This document shows positions 47,493 through 56,753 of a stretch of 64,000 bases of DNA, piece by piece. Under the pieces are notes generated by a model. The model searched no databases. It was not told the DNA's origin and saw only the letters and a program-made list of their open reading frames with translations. Every line of letters begins with the position of its first letter. Position 1 is the first letter of the stretch. Both the position numbers and the translations under genes were made by a program. The DNA is from Faecalibacterium taiwanense (GTDB lineage Bacteria; Bacillota; Clostridia; Oscillospirales; Ruminococcaceae): assembly GCF_036632915.2 (NCBI RefSeq), contig NZ_CP155552.1:1550001-1614000 (forward strand), given 5' to 3'.

Positions 47493-47639
47493 ATGGAACG
47501 TATTAAGACCATTGCTACTCGTGACCTGACCAAGAGCGTTAAGACCGGCGGCTGCGGCGAGTGCCAGACTTCCTGCCAGTCCGCTTGCAAGACCTCCTGC
47601 GGCGTGGCTAACCAGCAGTGCGAGAACAGCAACAAGTAA
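47493..47639 (+). CDS. scfA: SCIFF ranthipeptide precursor
   Basis: A 48-residue peptide (six cysteines in forty-five) with Cys at 21, 24, 28, 32, 36 and 43. The leader MERIKTIATRDLTKSVKT is followed by the core starting GGCGECQTSCQSACKTSCG. The partner radical-SAM enzyme forms thioether bridges from Cys to acceptor residues. The family is nearly universal in Clostridia but its role is unknown. ATG 47493 follows GAGAGG. Confidence 0.95.
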   Translation: MERIKTIATRDLTKSVKTGGCGECQTSCQSACKTSCGVANQQCENSNK

Positions 47640-47654
47640 TTTTTGCAACCCCCT

Positions 47655-47681
47655 GCCGCCTTTGCCGGGCGGCATTTTTTT
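47655..47681 (+). terminator. Leaky terminator between scfA and scfB
   Basis: GCCGCC pairs with GGCGGC, followed by seven T. Placed between precursor and maturase, it would keep precursor message in excess. Confidence 0.75.
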
Positions 47682-47704
47682 GTATAATTGGAATGGAGAG
47701 TAAA

Positions 47705-49156
47705 ATGGTACACCAGTATCAATTGAACGGCTATAACATCGTGCTGGACACCTGCAGCGGCTCGGTGCATGTGGTGGACGATGTTGCATACGATATCATT
47801 GCCATGTACCCGGAGCATACTGCTGACGAGATCGTTTCGGCTATGATGGCAAAGTATGGAGACCGCGAGGATGTCACGGAGGAAGATCTGCGTCAGTGCA
47901 TCGATGATGTGACCAACCTGAAGGAAGCAGGCAAGCTGTGGACCCCGGATACCTATGAGAATATGGCTTTCGACTTTAAAAACCGCAACACCGTGGTCAA
48001 GGCCTTGTGCCTGCATGTTGCACACACCTGCAACCTGAACTGCTCCTACTGCTTTGCTTCGCAGGGCCGCTATCAGGGCGACCGTGCGCTGATGAGCTTT
48101 GAAGTGGGCAAGCGTGCCATGGACTTCCTGATCGAAAACTCCGGCACCCGCCGCAACCTTGAGGTGGACTTCTTTGGCGGCGAACCGCTGATGAACTTTG
48201 ATATGGTCAAAAAGCTGGTGGCCTACTGCCGTGAGCAGGAGAAGATCCACAACAAGAACTTCCGCTTTACCATGACCACCAACGGTATGCTGATCGATGA
48301 CGATGTGATCGATTTCTGCAACAAGGAGTGCCACAACGTCGTTCTGAGTCTGGATGGCCGCAAAGAGGTCAACGACCGCTTCCGCAAGGACTATGCAGGC
48401 CATGGCAGCTACGATACCATCGTGCCCAAGTTCCAGGAGTTCGTGAAGAAGCGCGGCGACAAGAACTACTACATGCGCGGCACCTACACCCACTACAACA
48501 CCGACTTCACCAACGATATCTTCCACATGGCCGACCTCGGCTTTACTGAGCTGAGCATGGAGCCTGTGGTGTCTAAGCCCGGCGATCCCAGTGCCCTGAC
48601 CGAGGAAGATCTGCCCATCCTGAAGGAACAGTACGAGATCCTTGCCAAGGAAATGATCAAGCGCAACCGCGAGGGCCGCGGCTTTACCTTCTACCACTAC
48701 ATGATTGACCTCACCGGCGGCCCCTGCATCTACAAGCGCATTTCCGGCTGTGGCTCCGGCACGGAGTACATGGCTGTTACTCCTTGGGGCGATCTGTACC
48801 CCTGCCACCAGTTTGTGGGCGACCCCAAGTACCTGATGGGCGATATCTGGAAGGGCGTTACGAACACTGCCGTGCGCGATGAGTTCAAGCACTGCAACGC
48901 CTATGCCCGCAAGGAGTGCCAGAACTGCTGGGCAAAGCTGTACTGCTCCGGCGGCTGTGCAGCAAACTCCTACCACGCTACCGGCAACATTACCGGTGTG
49001 TATGAGTACGGCTGCGAGCTGTTCAAAAAGCGAATGGAATGCGCTATCATGATCAAGGTCGCTGAGAATCAGGAACTTGCCGCCAAGGGCATCGAGGTGC
49101 CTATTGAGCTTGGTTCTACCTGTAACGCCTGTGCTGATGGCGAAGCCTGCGAATGA
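47705..49156 (+). CDS. scfB: SCIFF peptide radical-SAM maturase
   Basis: 483 residues. An N-terminal recognition domain (1-95) precedes the radical-SAM CNLNCSYC (Cx3CxxC) and the GGEPL motif. The C-terminal SPASM region has Cys-rich CHQF, CQNCWAKLYCSGGC and YGCELF for auxiliary iron-sulfur clusters. ATG 47705 follows GGAGAG; a second ATG at 47693 is less well placed. Confidence 0.95.
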   Translation: MVHQYQLNGYNIVLDTCSGSVHVVDDVAYDIIAMYPEHTADEIVSAMMAKYGDREDVTEEDLRQCIDDVTNLKEAGKLWTPDTYENMAFDFKNRNTVVKALCLHVAHTCNLNCSYCFASQGRYQGDRALMSFEVGKRAMDFLIENSGTRRNLEVDFFGGEPLMNFDMVKKLVAYCREQEKIHNKNFRFTMTTNGMLIDDDVIDFCNKECHNVVLSLDGRKEVNDRFRKDYAGHGSYDTIVPKFQEFVKKRGDKNYYMRGTYTHYNTDFTNDIFHMADLGFTELSMEPVVSKPGDPSALTEEDLPILKEQYEILAKEMIKRNREGRGFTFYHYMIDLTGGPCIYKRISGCGSGTEYMAVTPWGDLYPCHQFVGDPKYLMGDIWKGVTNTAVRDEFKHCNAYARKECQNCWAKLYCSGGCAANSYHATGNITGVYEYGCELFKKRMECAIMIKVAENQELAAKGIEVPIELGSTCNACADGEACE

Positions 49157-50574
49157 GCACGACCACGCCTATTGTGGATTTTGTGCGCCGTTACGCACAG
49201 TCCGGCACCTCGCGGCTGCATATGCCCGGCCACAAGGGCCAGAGCCTTTTGGGCTTTGAGCCGTGGGACATTACCGAAATAAAGGGTGCGGATGAACTGT
49301 ATGGGGCTGACGGCATCATTGCCCAGAGCGAAGCCAACGCTACCCGGCTGTTCGGCACGGTGCATACCTATTACAGCACAGAGGGCTCGTCCCAGTGCAT
49401 CCGTGCAATGCTGTGCCTTGCACTGCAGGCTGCGCCCGCAGCCGGACAGCGCCCGGTCCTGCTGGCAGCGCGCAACGCTCACAAAGCGCTGTTGTATGCG
49501 GCGGCGCTGCTGGATTTTGATATCCAGTGGCTCTGGCCTGCGCCGCAGGATGCCGGTGCACTTTGCAGCTGCCCGGTGTCAGCTGCAAAGCTGACAGGTG
49601 CTCTGCAGGGTTTGGCACAGCAGGGCAGGAAGCCCTTTGGCGTCTACATCACCAGTCCGGATTATCTGGGCGGTGTGCAGGATATTGCAGCGCTGGCCGA
49701 AGTGTGCAAGGATTTTGGCGTTCCGCTTCTGGTGGATAATGCCCACGGTGCTTACCTGCGTTTTCTGCCGCAGGGCGGTCAGCATCCTATTGCGCTGGGC
49801 GCGGCCATGTGCTGCGACTCCGGCCATAAAACGCTGCCCGTTGTCACTGGCGGCGCATACCTGCATCTGGGCAAAAATGCCCCCATTCAGGACGAAGCCG
49901 CTGTGCGCAATGCACTGGCATTGTTTGGTTCCACCAGTCCGTCTTACCTGATCTTGCAGTCGCTGGACAAATGCAATCAGGTTCTGTCGGAGGGTTATCC
50001 GCTGCGGCTTTTGCAGTGCTGCGGATATTTGACCCGCCTGCGCCGGGAGCTGAACGAAGCCGCTGCGGCAAAACACTGCCCGGAGCCGCTGGCACTGGAA
50101 AGCGAACCTCTCAAGGTCACGCTGGATGCTGCTACACTGGGCATGACCGGCACAGAGCTTGCAGAAGCGCTGCGCTGCGCAAAGGTCGAGTGCGAATATG
50201 CCGACCCGCGCTATGTTGTGCTGATGTTCACCCCGGCAAATCCGCCGCAGGACTTTGAACGGCTGACTTCTGCCGTTCTCCACATTGTGGAAAACCTTAC
50301 AGGACCGTTCCCGCTCTCGGAAAAAAACGATCGTGAGCTTTTGGAGCTGGAACACGAATTGCACACCTGCTGCAGCATCCGGCAGGCCGTGTTTGCCCCG
50401 CAGGAGCAGGTGCCCACAGAGCAGGCGGTGGGGCGTATCTGCGCTATGCCGACGGTTTCCTGCCCGCCTGCGATCCCCATTGTGGTCAGCGGCGAGAAGA
50501 TCACACCGGCTGCCGTCCGGCTGATGCAGAAATACCATGTAATGCAGGCGGCTGTCCTGCGCAAAACGATCTGA
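49153..50574 (+). CDS. Orn/Lys/Arg decarboxylase family PLP enzyme
   Basis: 473 residues. HMPGHKGQSL, STEGSSQC, VDNAHGAYL and the PLP lysine in DSGHKTLPV mark the family (compare YaaO/SpeA-like). Substrate could be arginine, lysine or ornithine. Overlaps the scfB stop by four bases (ATGA), so it is translationally coupled to the SCIFF maturase; in Clostridia no functional link is established. Confidence 0.9.
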   Translation: MSTTTPIVDFVRRYAQSGTSRLHMPGHKGQSLLGFEPWDITEIKGADELYGADGIIAQSEANATRLFGTVHTYYSTEGSSQCIRAMLCLALQAAPAAGQRPVLLAARNAHKALLYAAALLDFDIQWLWPAPQDAGALCSCPVSAAKLTGALQGLAQQGRKPFGVYITSPDYLGGVQDIAALAEVCKDFGVPLLVDNAHGAYLRFLPQGGQHPIALGAAMCCDSGHKTLPVVTGGAYLHLGKNAPIQDEAAVRNALALFGSTSPSYLILQSLDKCNQVLSEGYPLRLLQCCGYLTRLRRELNEAAAAKHCPEPLALESEPLKVTLDAATLGMTGTELAEALRCAKVECEYADPRYVVLMFTPANPPQDFERLTSAVLHIVENLTGPFPLSEKNDRELLELEHELHTCCSIRQAVFAPQEQVPTEQAVGRICAMPTVSCPPAIPIVVSGEKITPAAVRLMQKYHVMQAAVLRKTI

Positions 50575-50590
50575 TTGTTTCAAAAGGCCC

Positions 50591-50624
50591 AAAGGCATCG
50601 TGTGTTTTGCACGGTGCCTTTTTT
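50591..50624 (+). terminator. Terminator after decarboxylase gene
   Basis: AAAGGCATCGTG pairs with CACGGTGCCTTT, then T run. Confidence 0.85.
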
Positions 50625-50692
50625 GCGCGCATATCCTGCAAAGCATGTGCATACTTTTCCAGTAGAGACGGACAGGGAAAGGAGCACACTGC

Positions 50693-52213
50693 ATGGAACT
50701 GAAGATCTTTCGGGATACGCTGCCGCAGGCAGGCACGAGCTGCACCGTCAAGGCAGAACTTCCGCTGGAAACCGAGATCCTGATTTCAGATTATCTTCCG
50801 CCGGTGTTCAAGCTGGTCAAATGCTTTGCAAAACCGGTGGTGCTGCAAAAGCAGCTGCAGCCCGGGCGGCTTACATTGGAAGGCTATCTGCGCTGCACTG
50901 TGTTTTATCAGGGCGAGGACGGGGCCGGGCTTTGCCAGACCGAGCAGAAGCTGCCGTTTACAAAGCAGCTGGAGGTGCCGGAATTCTCCTTCACCAGCTG
51001 GATGGCCATGGTAGAAGGGCAGACCGAATACCTCAACTGCCGGGCAGTAAACCCGCACCGCATCGAGGTGCGCGGAGCCTATGGTCTTGTGGTTACTATC
51101 CATACACAGGATAAACAGGAACTAATCACAGCGCTGGCCGATGGCGGCATTGAACAGAAATTGCAGACGCTGAACGGCGTGCGCAGCACCGCGGTGCTGG
51201 AAAAGCTGGTCACTGTGGAAGGGGAGCTTGTGTTTGCAAAGCCGCCCGCAGCCATTCTGGATATTACCGGCAGCGCCGCCGTGCGGGAGGTAAAGCTGCT
51301 GGCGGGCAAGGCAGTGGTCAAGGGCGAGGTACGTGCCCAATGCGCCTGGCGCGCGGAAGGTGAAAGCAGCCTGCAAAGTCAGGCGGCATCCCTGCCGTTC
51401 AATCAGGTGGTGGATCTGGAAGGCGTAGCAGAGGACTGCAGATGCATGTGCGTGCTGGAGCCGGTGGGCTTTGCCCTTGCGGAGGGCGAACAGGAAGCCA
51501 GCGGCCAACTGACAGCCAGCGTGATGATGCATTTGCACGCATGGCGGCCCTGCCAGCTGCAATACGTAGCGGATGCCTTTTCTACGCAGTTTGAAACCGC
51601 CGTCACGCCGCAGGAATTGGCAGCAGAAGATCTTGCCTGTATGCTGAACGAGACAGCATCTTCCACGGCCTCCGGGCCGCTGCCAGATGCGGATGCTCAA
51701 CTGCGCGCCTGCTTTGTGTCTTATGGACCGGCGCAGGTAACACCTTACCGCGACGGCTGGGCCTTTACGGTGCGTGCCGTTGCTACCGCCTTTGCCGAGA
51801 ACAGTCTTGCTGAACTGGAAAGCTACGAAAAAACACTGGAGCTTGTCTTTCCGCTTGCAGTAGAAGCCCCGCCGGGTGCACAGTTCAGCCCGGAATGCTG
51901 GCTGAGCACCGAGAACATCCAGTGCAGCTGCACTGGCGGCACATTGGAAGTGACGGTCACCGCCCGTGCCGAAGGAGCCATCCTCTGCCGGAGCACACAT
52001 TCGGGCATCGGCAGCATTGAGCTGGGCGAACCGCTGACGACTCCGGACCCGGAGATCGCACTGCGCATCTACTATGCACAGGCAGGGGAGGAGTTGTTCG
52101 GCATTGCCAGACGGTTCCATGTGTCACCGGCACAGATCCTGACGGCAAATGGGCTGGAAGCCGGTACGCAGGTCCTGCCGCAGGCGATGCATTTTCTGGT
52201 GCCGGGCGCATAA
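50693..52213 (+). CDS. SPOCS (DUF3794) and LysM domain protein
   Basis: 506 residues. Repeated beta-rich units (starts MELKIFRDTLPQAGTSC; later KLVTVEGELVFAKPPA and PYRDGWAFTVRAVATA) resemble DUF3794/SPOCS, a spore-coat/cortex-associated domain. A LysM-type segment ends the protein (YYAQAGEELFGIARRFHVS, then PAQILTANGL). No signal peptide is seen. In sporeformers such proteins localise to the forespore surface; if the host does not sporulate the role is unclear. Confidence 0.82.
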   Translation: MELKIFRDTLPQAGTSCTVKAELPLETEILISDYLPPVFKLVKCFAKPVVLQKQLQPGRLTLEGYLRCTVFYQGEDGAGLCQTEQKLPFTKQLEVPEFSFTSWMAMVEGQTEYLNCRAVNPHRIEVRGAYGLVVTIHTQDKQELITALADGGIEQKLQTLNGVRSTAVLEKLVTVEGELVFAKPPAAILDITGSAAVREVKLLAGKAVVKGEVRAQCAWRAEGESSLQSQAASLPFNQVVDLEGVAEDCRCMCVLEPVGFALAEGEQEASGQLTASVMMHLHAWRPCQLQYVADAFSTQFETAVTPQELAAEDLACMLNETASSTASGPLPDADAQLRACFVSYGPAQVTPYRDGWAFTVRAVATAFAENSLAELESYEKTLELVFPLAVEAPPGAQFSPECWLSTENIQCSCTGGTLEVTVTARAEGAILCRSTHSGIGSIELGEPLTTPDPEIALRIYYAQAGEELFGIARRFHVSPAQILTANGLEAGTQVLPQAMHFLVPGA

Positions 52214-52223
52214 ATCGACGAAG

Positions 52224-52249
52224 AACGCTGCCTTTTCAGGCGGCGTTTT
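52224..52249 (+). terminator. Terminator after SPOCS/LysM gene
   Basis: AACGCTGCC pairs with GGCGGCGTT, four-T tail. Confidence 0.7.
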
Positions 52250-52351
52250 CCTTTTGTGCCGAAAAGAAAGTGAAAAAGCCCTTCCTTCTCTGTGTGCGGG
52301 AGAGTATAATAAAAAGCGGTGTTTGAAATAGGAAAGGAGTAAAAAACAAAG

Positions 52352-53137
52352 ATGAATTCCAAAAGTAAGCTCCTTGCCCCGGAGCTTGTCAATGCAGAAA
52401 GGCCGGTTTGGGCTTTCAGCAAAAAGATTTTCTGTGAGGGCATGCGGGATGGCGTTCCCATTGCGCTGGGCTATTTTGCTGTTTCCTTCTCGCTGGGCAT
52501 TGCGGCCCGCCGGGCAGGTTTTACCCCGTTTCAGGGCTTTCTGGTCAGCCTACTGAACAACGCTTCGGCAGGCGAGTACGCTGCATTTGCCATCATCATG
52601 GCCAATGCGACCTATCTGGAAGTGGCCATCATCACACTGATTGCCAATGCGCGCTATCTGCTCATGAGCTGCGCACTGGCCCAGCGCTTTGCGCCGGGCA
52701 CACCCTTCTGGCACAGGCTGCTCATCGGTTATGATGTGACAGACGAGCTTTTTGGCATCACCATTGCACGGCCCGGCAGCCTGAACCCATATTATACCTA
52801 CGGTGCCATTCTGCTGGCGGCACCGGCTTGGGCCATCGGTACGGCGTTGGGCATCATTGCGGGCAATCTGCTGCCGCTGCGGGCTGTCAGTGCGCTGAGC
52901 GTTGCCCTTTACGGCATGTTCCTTGCCATCATCATTCCTCCGGCGCGTAAGAGCAGGGTGGTAGCTGCACTTGTTGCCATCAGCTTTGCACTGAGCTTTG
53001 TGTGCAATTACCTGCCGGGTATCGCCGCTCTTTCGGAGGGCACGCGCACCATTTTGCTCACAGTGCTCATTTCCAGCGCTGCAGCAGTTCTTTTTCCGGT
53101 AAATCCAGAAGAGCAGGAGGAAGAGCATGACGCATAA
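52352..53137 (+). CDS. azlC: AzlC family branched-chain amino acid exporter subunit
   Basis: 261 residues with about seven membrane segments. EGMRDGVPIALGYFAVSFSLG at the start (only the first 20 residues match the family well) and NARYLLMSCALAQRF are family hallmarks. With AzlD it exports branched-chain amino acids in Bacillus. Overlaps azlD by 11 bases. Confidence 0.9.
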   Translation: MNSKSKLLAPELVNAERPVWAFSKKIFCEGMRDGVPIALGYFAVSFSLGIAARRAGFTPFQGFLVSLLNNASAGEYAAFAIIMANATYLEVAIITLIANARYLLMSCALAQRFAPGTPFWHRLLIGYDVTDELFGITIARPGSLNPYYTYGAILLAAPAWAIGTALGIIAGNLLPLRAVSALSVALYGMFLAIIIPPARKSRVVAALVAISFALSFVCNYLPGIAALSEGTRTILLTVLISSAAAVLFPVNPEEQEEEHDA

Positions 53138-53432
53138 TCATTACATTTACATTGCAGTGATGGCGCTGGTATCCTATGCCATCCGCATCCTTCCGCTCAC
53201 ACTGATCCGCAAGCCCATCAAAAATCGCTTCATTCAGTCGTTTCTGTATTATGTGCCCTATGTGACGCTGGCGGTCATGACCTTCCCGGCCATTGTCAAC
53301 GCGACCCAGAGCCCGGCTGCCGGTGCCATGGCGCTGGTGGTAGGCATTGCAGCTGCTTGGTTCGGCGCAAGCCTGTTTCAGGTATCTGTGGCCTGCTGTG
53401 CCGTCGTGTTCGTGCTGGAACTGTTCCTTTAA
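53127..53432 (+). CDS. azlD: AzlD family subunit
   Basis: 101 residues, four hydrophobic helices, with RILPLTLIRKPIKNRFI and SFLYYVPYVTLAVMTFP. Partner of the preceding AzlC; the start lies inside azlC. Confidence 0.9.
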   Translation: MTHNHYIYIAVMALVSYAIRILPLTLIRKPIKNRFIQSFLYYVPYVTLAVMTFPAIVNATQSPAAGAMALVVGIAAAWFGASLFQVSVACCAVVFVLELFL

Positions 53433-53439
53433 AATTTCT

Positions 53440-53475
53440 GTGCCCGGCAGGCTGTCATGCTGCTGGGCACTTTTT
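53440..53475 (+). terminator. Terminator after azlCD
   Basis: GTGCCCGGCAG pairs with CTGCTGGGCAC, then five T. Confidence 0.8.
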
Positions 53476-53500
53476 CATTGCCCTGCAGGAGGAAATTATC

Positions 53501-54343
53501 ATGAAAAAAATTCTTATCACCGGTGCAGGCGGCTTTGTCGGCTCCCGCATTTTGCAGCAATGGCAGGGAAAGTACGAGCTTTGCGCCCTTCCAAAAGGCT
53601 TTTTCTGTACAGCCGATGAAGCTCTCACCCGTGCGCAGGTGGAAGCTTTGCATCCGGATGTGATCCTGCACACCGCCGCTCTTTCCGATACCAGTTACTG
53701 TGCGCAGCATCCGGCAGAAGCTTACCGTGCCAATGTGGAGCTGCCAGTCTGGCTGGCACGGGCTGCGCAGCAGACGAAGGCAAAGCTGGTGGCATTCAGC
53801 TCGGATCAGGTCTATGCTGGTGTGCAGCAGCAGGGGCCGCTGCCGGAAACACTGGCCCTGCATCCCGCAAACATTTACGGCCAATACAAGCTGAAAGCAG
53901 AGCAGCGTGTGCTGGAGCTCTGCCCGGACTCGGTCCATCTGCGTGCCAGTTGGATGTATGACCTGCCCGGCTATGAGCTGCCCATCCGGGGCAATCTTCC
54001 GCTGAATCTTCTGCGTGCCGCGCTGAAGGGAGAGGCTCTGCGCTTCTCCCGGAACGACCACCGCGGCGTGACCTATGTGCGGCAGGTGATTGAAAATCTG
54101 GAGCCTGCCATGACGCTGCCCGGCGGCGTATACAATTTTGGCAGCGGCAATGCTGAAAACATGGTATGCACCGCCCGGCAGTTTGCCGAAACGCTGGGAA
54201 TCGCTGTGCAGATCGAGGAAGAAAGCTGGGGCCGGAACCTTGTGATGGACACCACAAAACTGGAACGCTTCGGCATCCGGTTCGACACCACTCAGCAGGG
54301 CATCCAGCGCTGTTTAAAAGATTACGGGCTGAGAACGCTGTAA
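53501..54343 (+). CDS. RmlD-like NAD(P)-dependent sugar nucleotide reductase
   Basis: 280 residues, extended SDR fold: GAGGFVGSR at the N-terminus, HTAALSDTSYCAQHP, FSSDQVYAG and the catalytic YGQYK. The pattern resembles dTDP-4-dehydrorhamnose reductase, but no other rhamnose genes are near, so the substrate is open. ATG 53501 follows AGGAGG. Confidence 0.82.
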   Translation: MKKILITGAGGFVGSRILQQWQGKYELCALPKGFFCTADEALTRAQVEALHPDVILHTAALSDTSYCAQHPAEAYRANVELPVWLARAAQQTKAKLVAFSSDQVYAGVQQQGPLPETLALHPANIYGQYKLKAEQRVLELCPDSVHLRASWMYDLPGYELPIRGNLPLNLLRAALKGEALRFSRNDHRGVTYVRQVIENLEPAMTLPGGVYNFGSGNAENMVCTARQFAETLGIAVQIEEESWGRNLVMDTTKLERFGIRFDTTQQGIQRCLKDYGLRTL

Positions 54344-54380
54344 AATTTCCATATCGCACAAAAATCAAATAAAACAAAAC

Positions 54381-54452
54381 AAAAAAGCAGGAGTTCTGCG
54401 CGAAATTCTTCCGACCAAAGCGGAAAAAACGCACAAAGCGCCCTGCTTTTTG
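54381..54452 (+). terminator. Structured element, probable terminator
   Basis: AAAAGCAGG pairs with CCTGCTTTT across about 50 bases that include an inner TTCCG/CGGAA hairpin and GCG/CGC helix. It ends in T residues. More elaborate than a simple terminator; could hold a small regulatory RNA. Confidence 0.5.
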
Positions 54453-54497
54453 TGTTTCTCAGCGGGAAACAGCCGTTCACGAAAAAGTCATACTTAA

Positions 54498-54526
54498 TTT
54501 ACAAGGATACGCAGTTTTGCTATAAT
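54498..54526 (+). promoter_or_regulatory. Promoter of purine permease gene
   Basis: TTTACA (54498-54503), 17-base spacer, TATAAT (54521-54526). Confidence 0.7.
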
Positions 54527-54594
54527 AAATCCGCTTTTTTGGTAAAGCAGTCGAAAAGAATGATTTTTGTCAAGATTTGAGGAGAGTGGAACAT

Positions 54595-55991
54595 TTGAAG
54601 GAAGTCAAGCTCGAAGAGTCGGCGTATCAGTTCGACGCAAAAATGTCCCTGAAACAGGCCATCCCGCTGGGTCTGCAGCATGTCTGCGCCATGTTTGTGG
54701 GCAACCTGACCCCGCTGCTGATCATCACCAGTGCCTGCGGCATTGCGGGTGGTGAGTTCGCAGATCTGCAGGTCACGCTGCTGCAGAGTGCCATGTTCGT
54801 GGCCGGTGTGGTCACACTGGTGCAGCTGTTCACCATCGGCCCCGTGGGCGGCAGTGTGCCCATCATCATGGGCACCAGTTCCGGTTTTATCGGCGTGTTC
54901 AACAGTGTTGTCGGCAGCATGGGCGGCGGTGTGCTGGCCTATGGTGCCATTATGGGTGCATCCATCATCGGCGGCATCTTTGAAAGCGTGCTGGGCTTCT
55001 TCCTCAAGCCTCTGCGCAAGTTTTCCCGCCGGTCGTCACCGGTACGGTTGTACTTTCCATCGGTCTTTCGCTGATCTCGGTGGGCATCAATTCCTTTGGC
55101 GGCGGCAACAGCGCAAAAGACTTTGGCTCCATGGAAAATCTTCTGCTTGCCCTGTTCGTATTGGTGGTCATTCTGATCTTCAAGCACTGGACCACGGGCT
55201 TCCTCAGCTCTTCCGCGATTCTGATCGGCATTCTGGCCGGTTACGTTGCGGCCTTTGTCATGGGTCTGGTGCTGCCCACCACCGGTGTCACTGCCGATGG
55301 TGTAGAGTTTACCAAGGCATGGGTGCTCAACTGGAATAAGGTGGCACAGGCCTCTTGGTTTGCCATTCCCAAGCTGATGCCGGTCAAGATCGTGTTTGAT
55401 ATGCGCGCTATTATGCCGGTGATGATCATGTTCGTTGTTACCGCTGTTGAGACCGTGGGTGATATCTCCGGTGTCATGGAGGGCGGCATGAATCGTGAGC
55501 CCACCGATAAAGAGCTGTCCGGCGGTGTGATCTGTGACGGTCTGGGCTCCTCCTTTGCGGCTCTGTTCGGTGTACTGCCCAACACTTCCTTCAGCCAGAA
55601 CGTGGGTCTGGTGGCCATGACCAAAGTGGTCAACCGCATGGCTCTGGCCTCCGGTGCCATCTTCCTGATCCTGTGCGGCCTGATTCCCAAGCTCGGCGCA
55701 CTGATCTCCATTATGCCGCAGGCCGTTCTGGGCGGTGCTGCCGTTATGATGTTCTCTTCCATCGTGGTCAGCGGCATCCAGCTCATCACCAAGGAAAAGA
55801 TGACCCCGCGTCAGCTTACCATCGTCTCGGTGGCTCTGGGTGTTGGCTACGGCATGGGTGCCAACAGCGGCATTCTGGCACAGGCTCCGCACGCTTTACA
55901 GCTGATCTGCGGCGAGTCCGGCATCGTTCCGGCTGCGTTCGTGGCGATCCTGCTGAATGTGCTGCTGCCGAAGGATGACAAGGCAGAATAA
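54595..55991 (+). pseudogene. NCS2 family purine (xanthine/uric acid) permease, frameshifted
   Basis: Signatures include PLGLQHVCAMFVGN, VPIIMGTSSGFIGV, ETVGDISGVMEGG and PNTSFSQNVGL, with 12-14 membrane segments. The start is TTG 54595, with GAGGAG nine bases upstream. At 55021-55024 a TTTT run needs a fifth T to keep the frame (then KFFPPVVTGT continues); joined length is about 465 aa. The adjoining molybdenum hydroxylase genes suggest uptake of xanthine, urate or another purine. Probably functional if the break is a sequence error. Confidence 0.85.
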
Positions 55992-55994
55992 AGC

Positions 55995-56654
55995 TCAAAG
56001 CTTTTGCCGGGCCAGCGCTTCCAATTGCGCAAGTGCTTCGGGCGTGTCGGCATCGGCCAATTCATTCCGATCCGCAATGTAAACGGTGTGAACATGCGCG
56101 GGATATTTCCGAAGCAGAACACTTCCGCCCATGCCCTGCGGCAAGGTGAGCAGTTCCTGAAAAAGTCCTTTTTCAAACAGAACGGGACTTCCAGTAAGGG
56201 GAGACGGGTCGTTACGGACCCGGAATCCCAGACGGAAGATCTCCCGTTCTGTTTCTTTTTGCCGTTCCAGCCGAGTTCTTTGATCCCATCCGGAGATGCC
56301 TGCCATGGCTTCCACTGTCTCGCGGCACAAAAGCGGCTGGTCTCCCGGCAGGAACATGCAGCCAAAAAGCTCCGGAACCTGTTCCAGCAGCGCAGAAAGA
56401 CCCAGCCGCACCGTATCGTTTCGACCAGGCAGATCGTGCAGCAGCACCGGAACGTTGCGGGAGCGGCAAAGCTGCGCAACTTCGTCCGAACGTGTCACCA
56501 CGATGCGGGCCGAAAGCTTTGGAGTATCGGTCGCTGCAAATGCGCGGCATAGCATCGGTTCCCCGCAGAACGGCGCAAGGAGTTTGTTGGAGCCGAAGCG
56601 CTGGCTCAGACCGGATGCCATGATGACACAGCCCACCGGAAGAAGTTCTTTCAT
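55995..56654 (-). CDS. mocA: MocA-like molybdenum cofactor cytidylyltransferase
   Basis: 219 residues, nucleotidyltransferase fold: MASGLSQRFGSNKLLAPF (GxSxRFGxNK) and LPGDQPLL. Attaches CMP to molybdopterin, the cofactor form used by xanthine dehydrogenase-type enzymes. ATG 56654 is chosen from MKELLPVG. Divergent from the hydroxylase operon with a shared 99-base promoter region, and only three bases from the permease stop on the other strand. Confidence 0.85.
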   Translation of the reverse strand: MKELLPVGCVIMASGLSQRFGSNKLLAPFCGEPMLCRAFAATDTPKLSARIVVTRSDEVAQLCRSRNVPVLLHDLPGRNDTVRLGLSALLEQVPELFGCMFLPGDQPLLCRETVEAMAGISGWDQRTRLERQKETEREIFRLGFRVRNDPSPLTGSPVLFEKGLFQELLTLPQGMGGSVLLRKYPAHVHTVYIADRNELADADTPEALAQLEALARQKL

Positions 56655-56753
56655 ATAGTACCACTCTTTCTGAAACGAATTCACAATAGTATTATATCGA
56701 AATCTGTGTTAAAATAAAAGAACAGAGAAAAAAAGAGAGAGGAACCTGCATCT

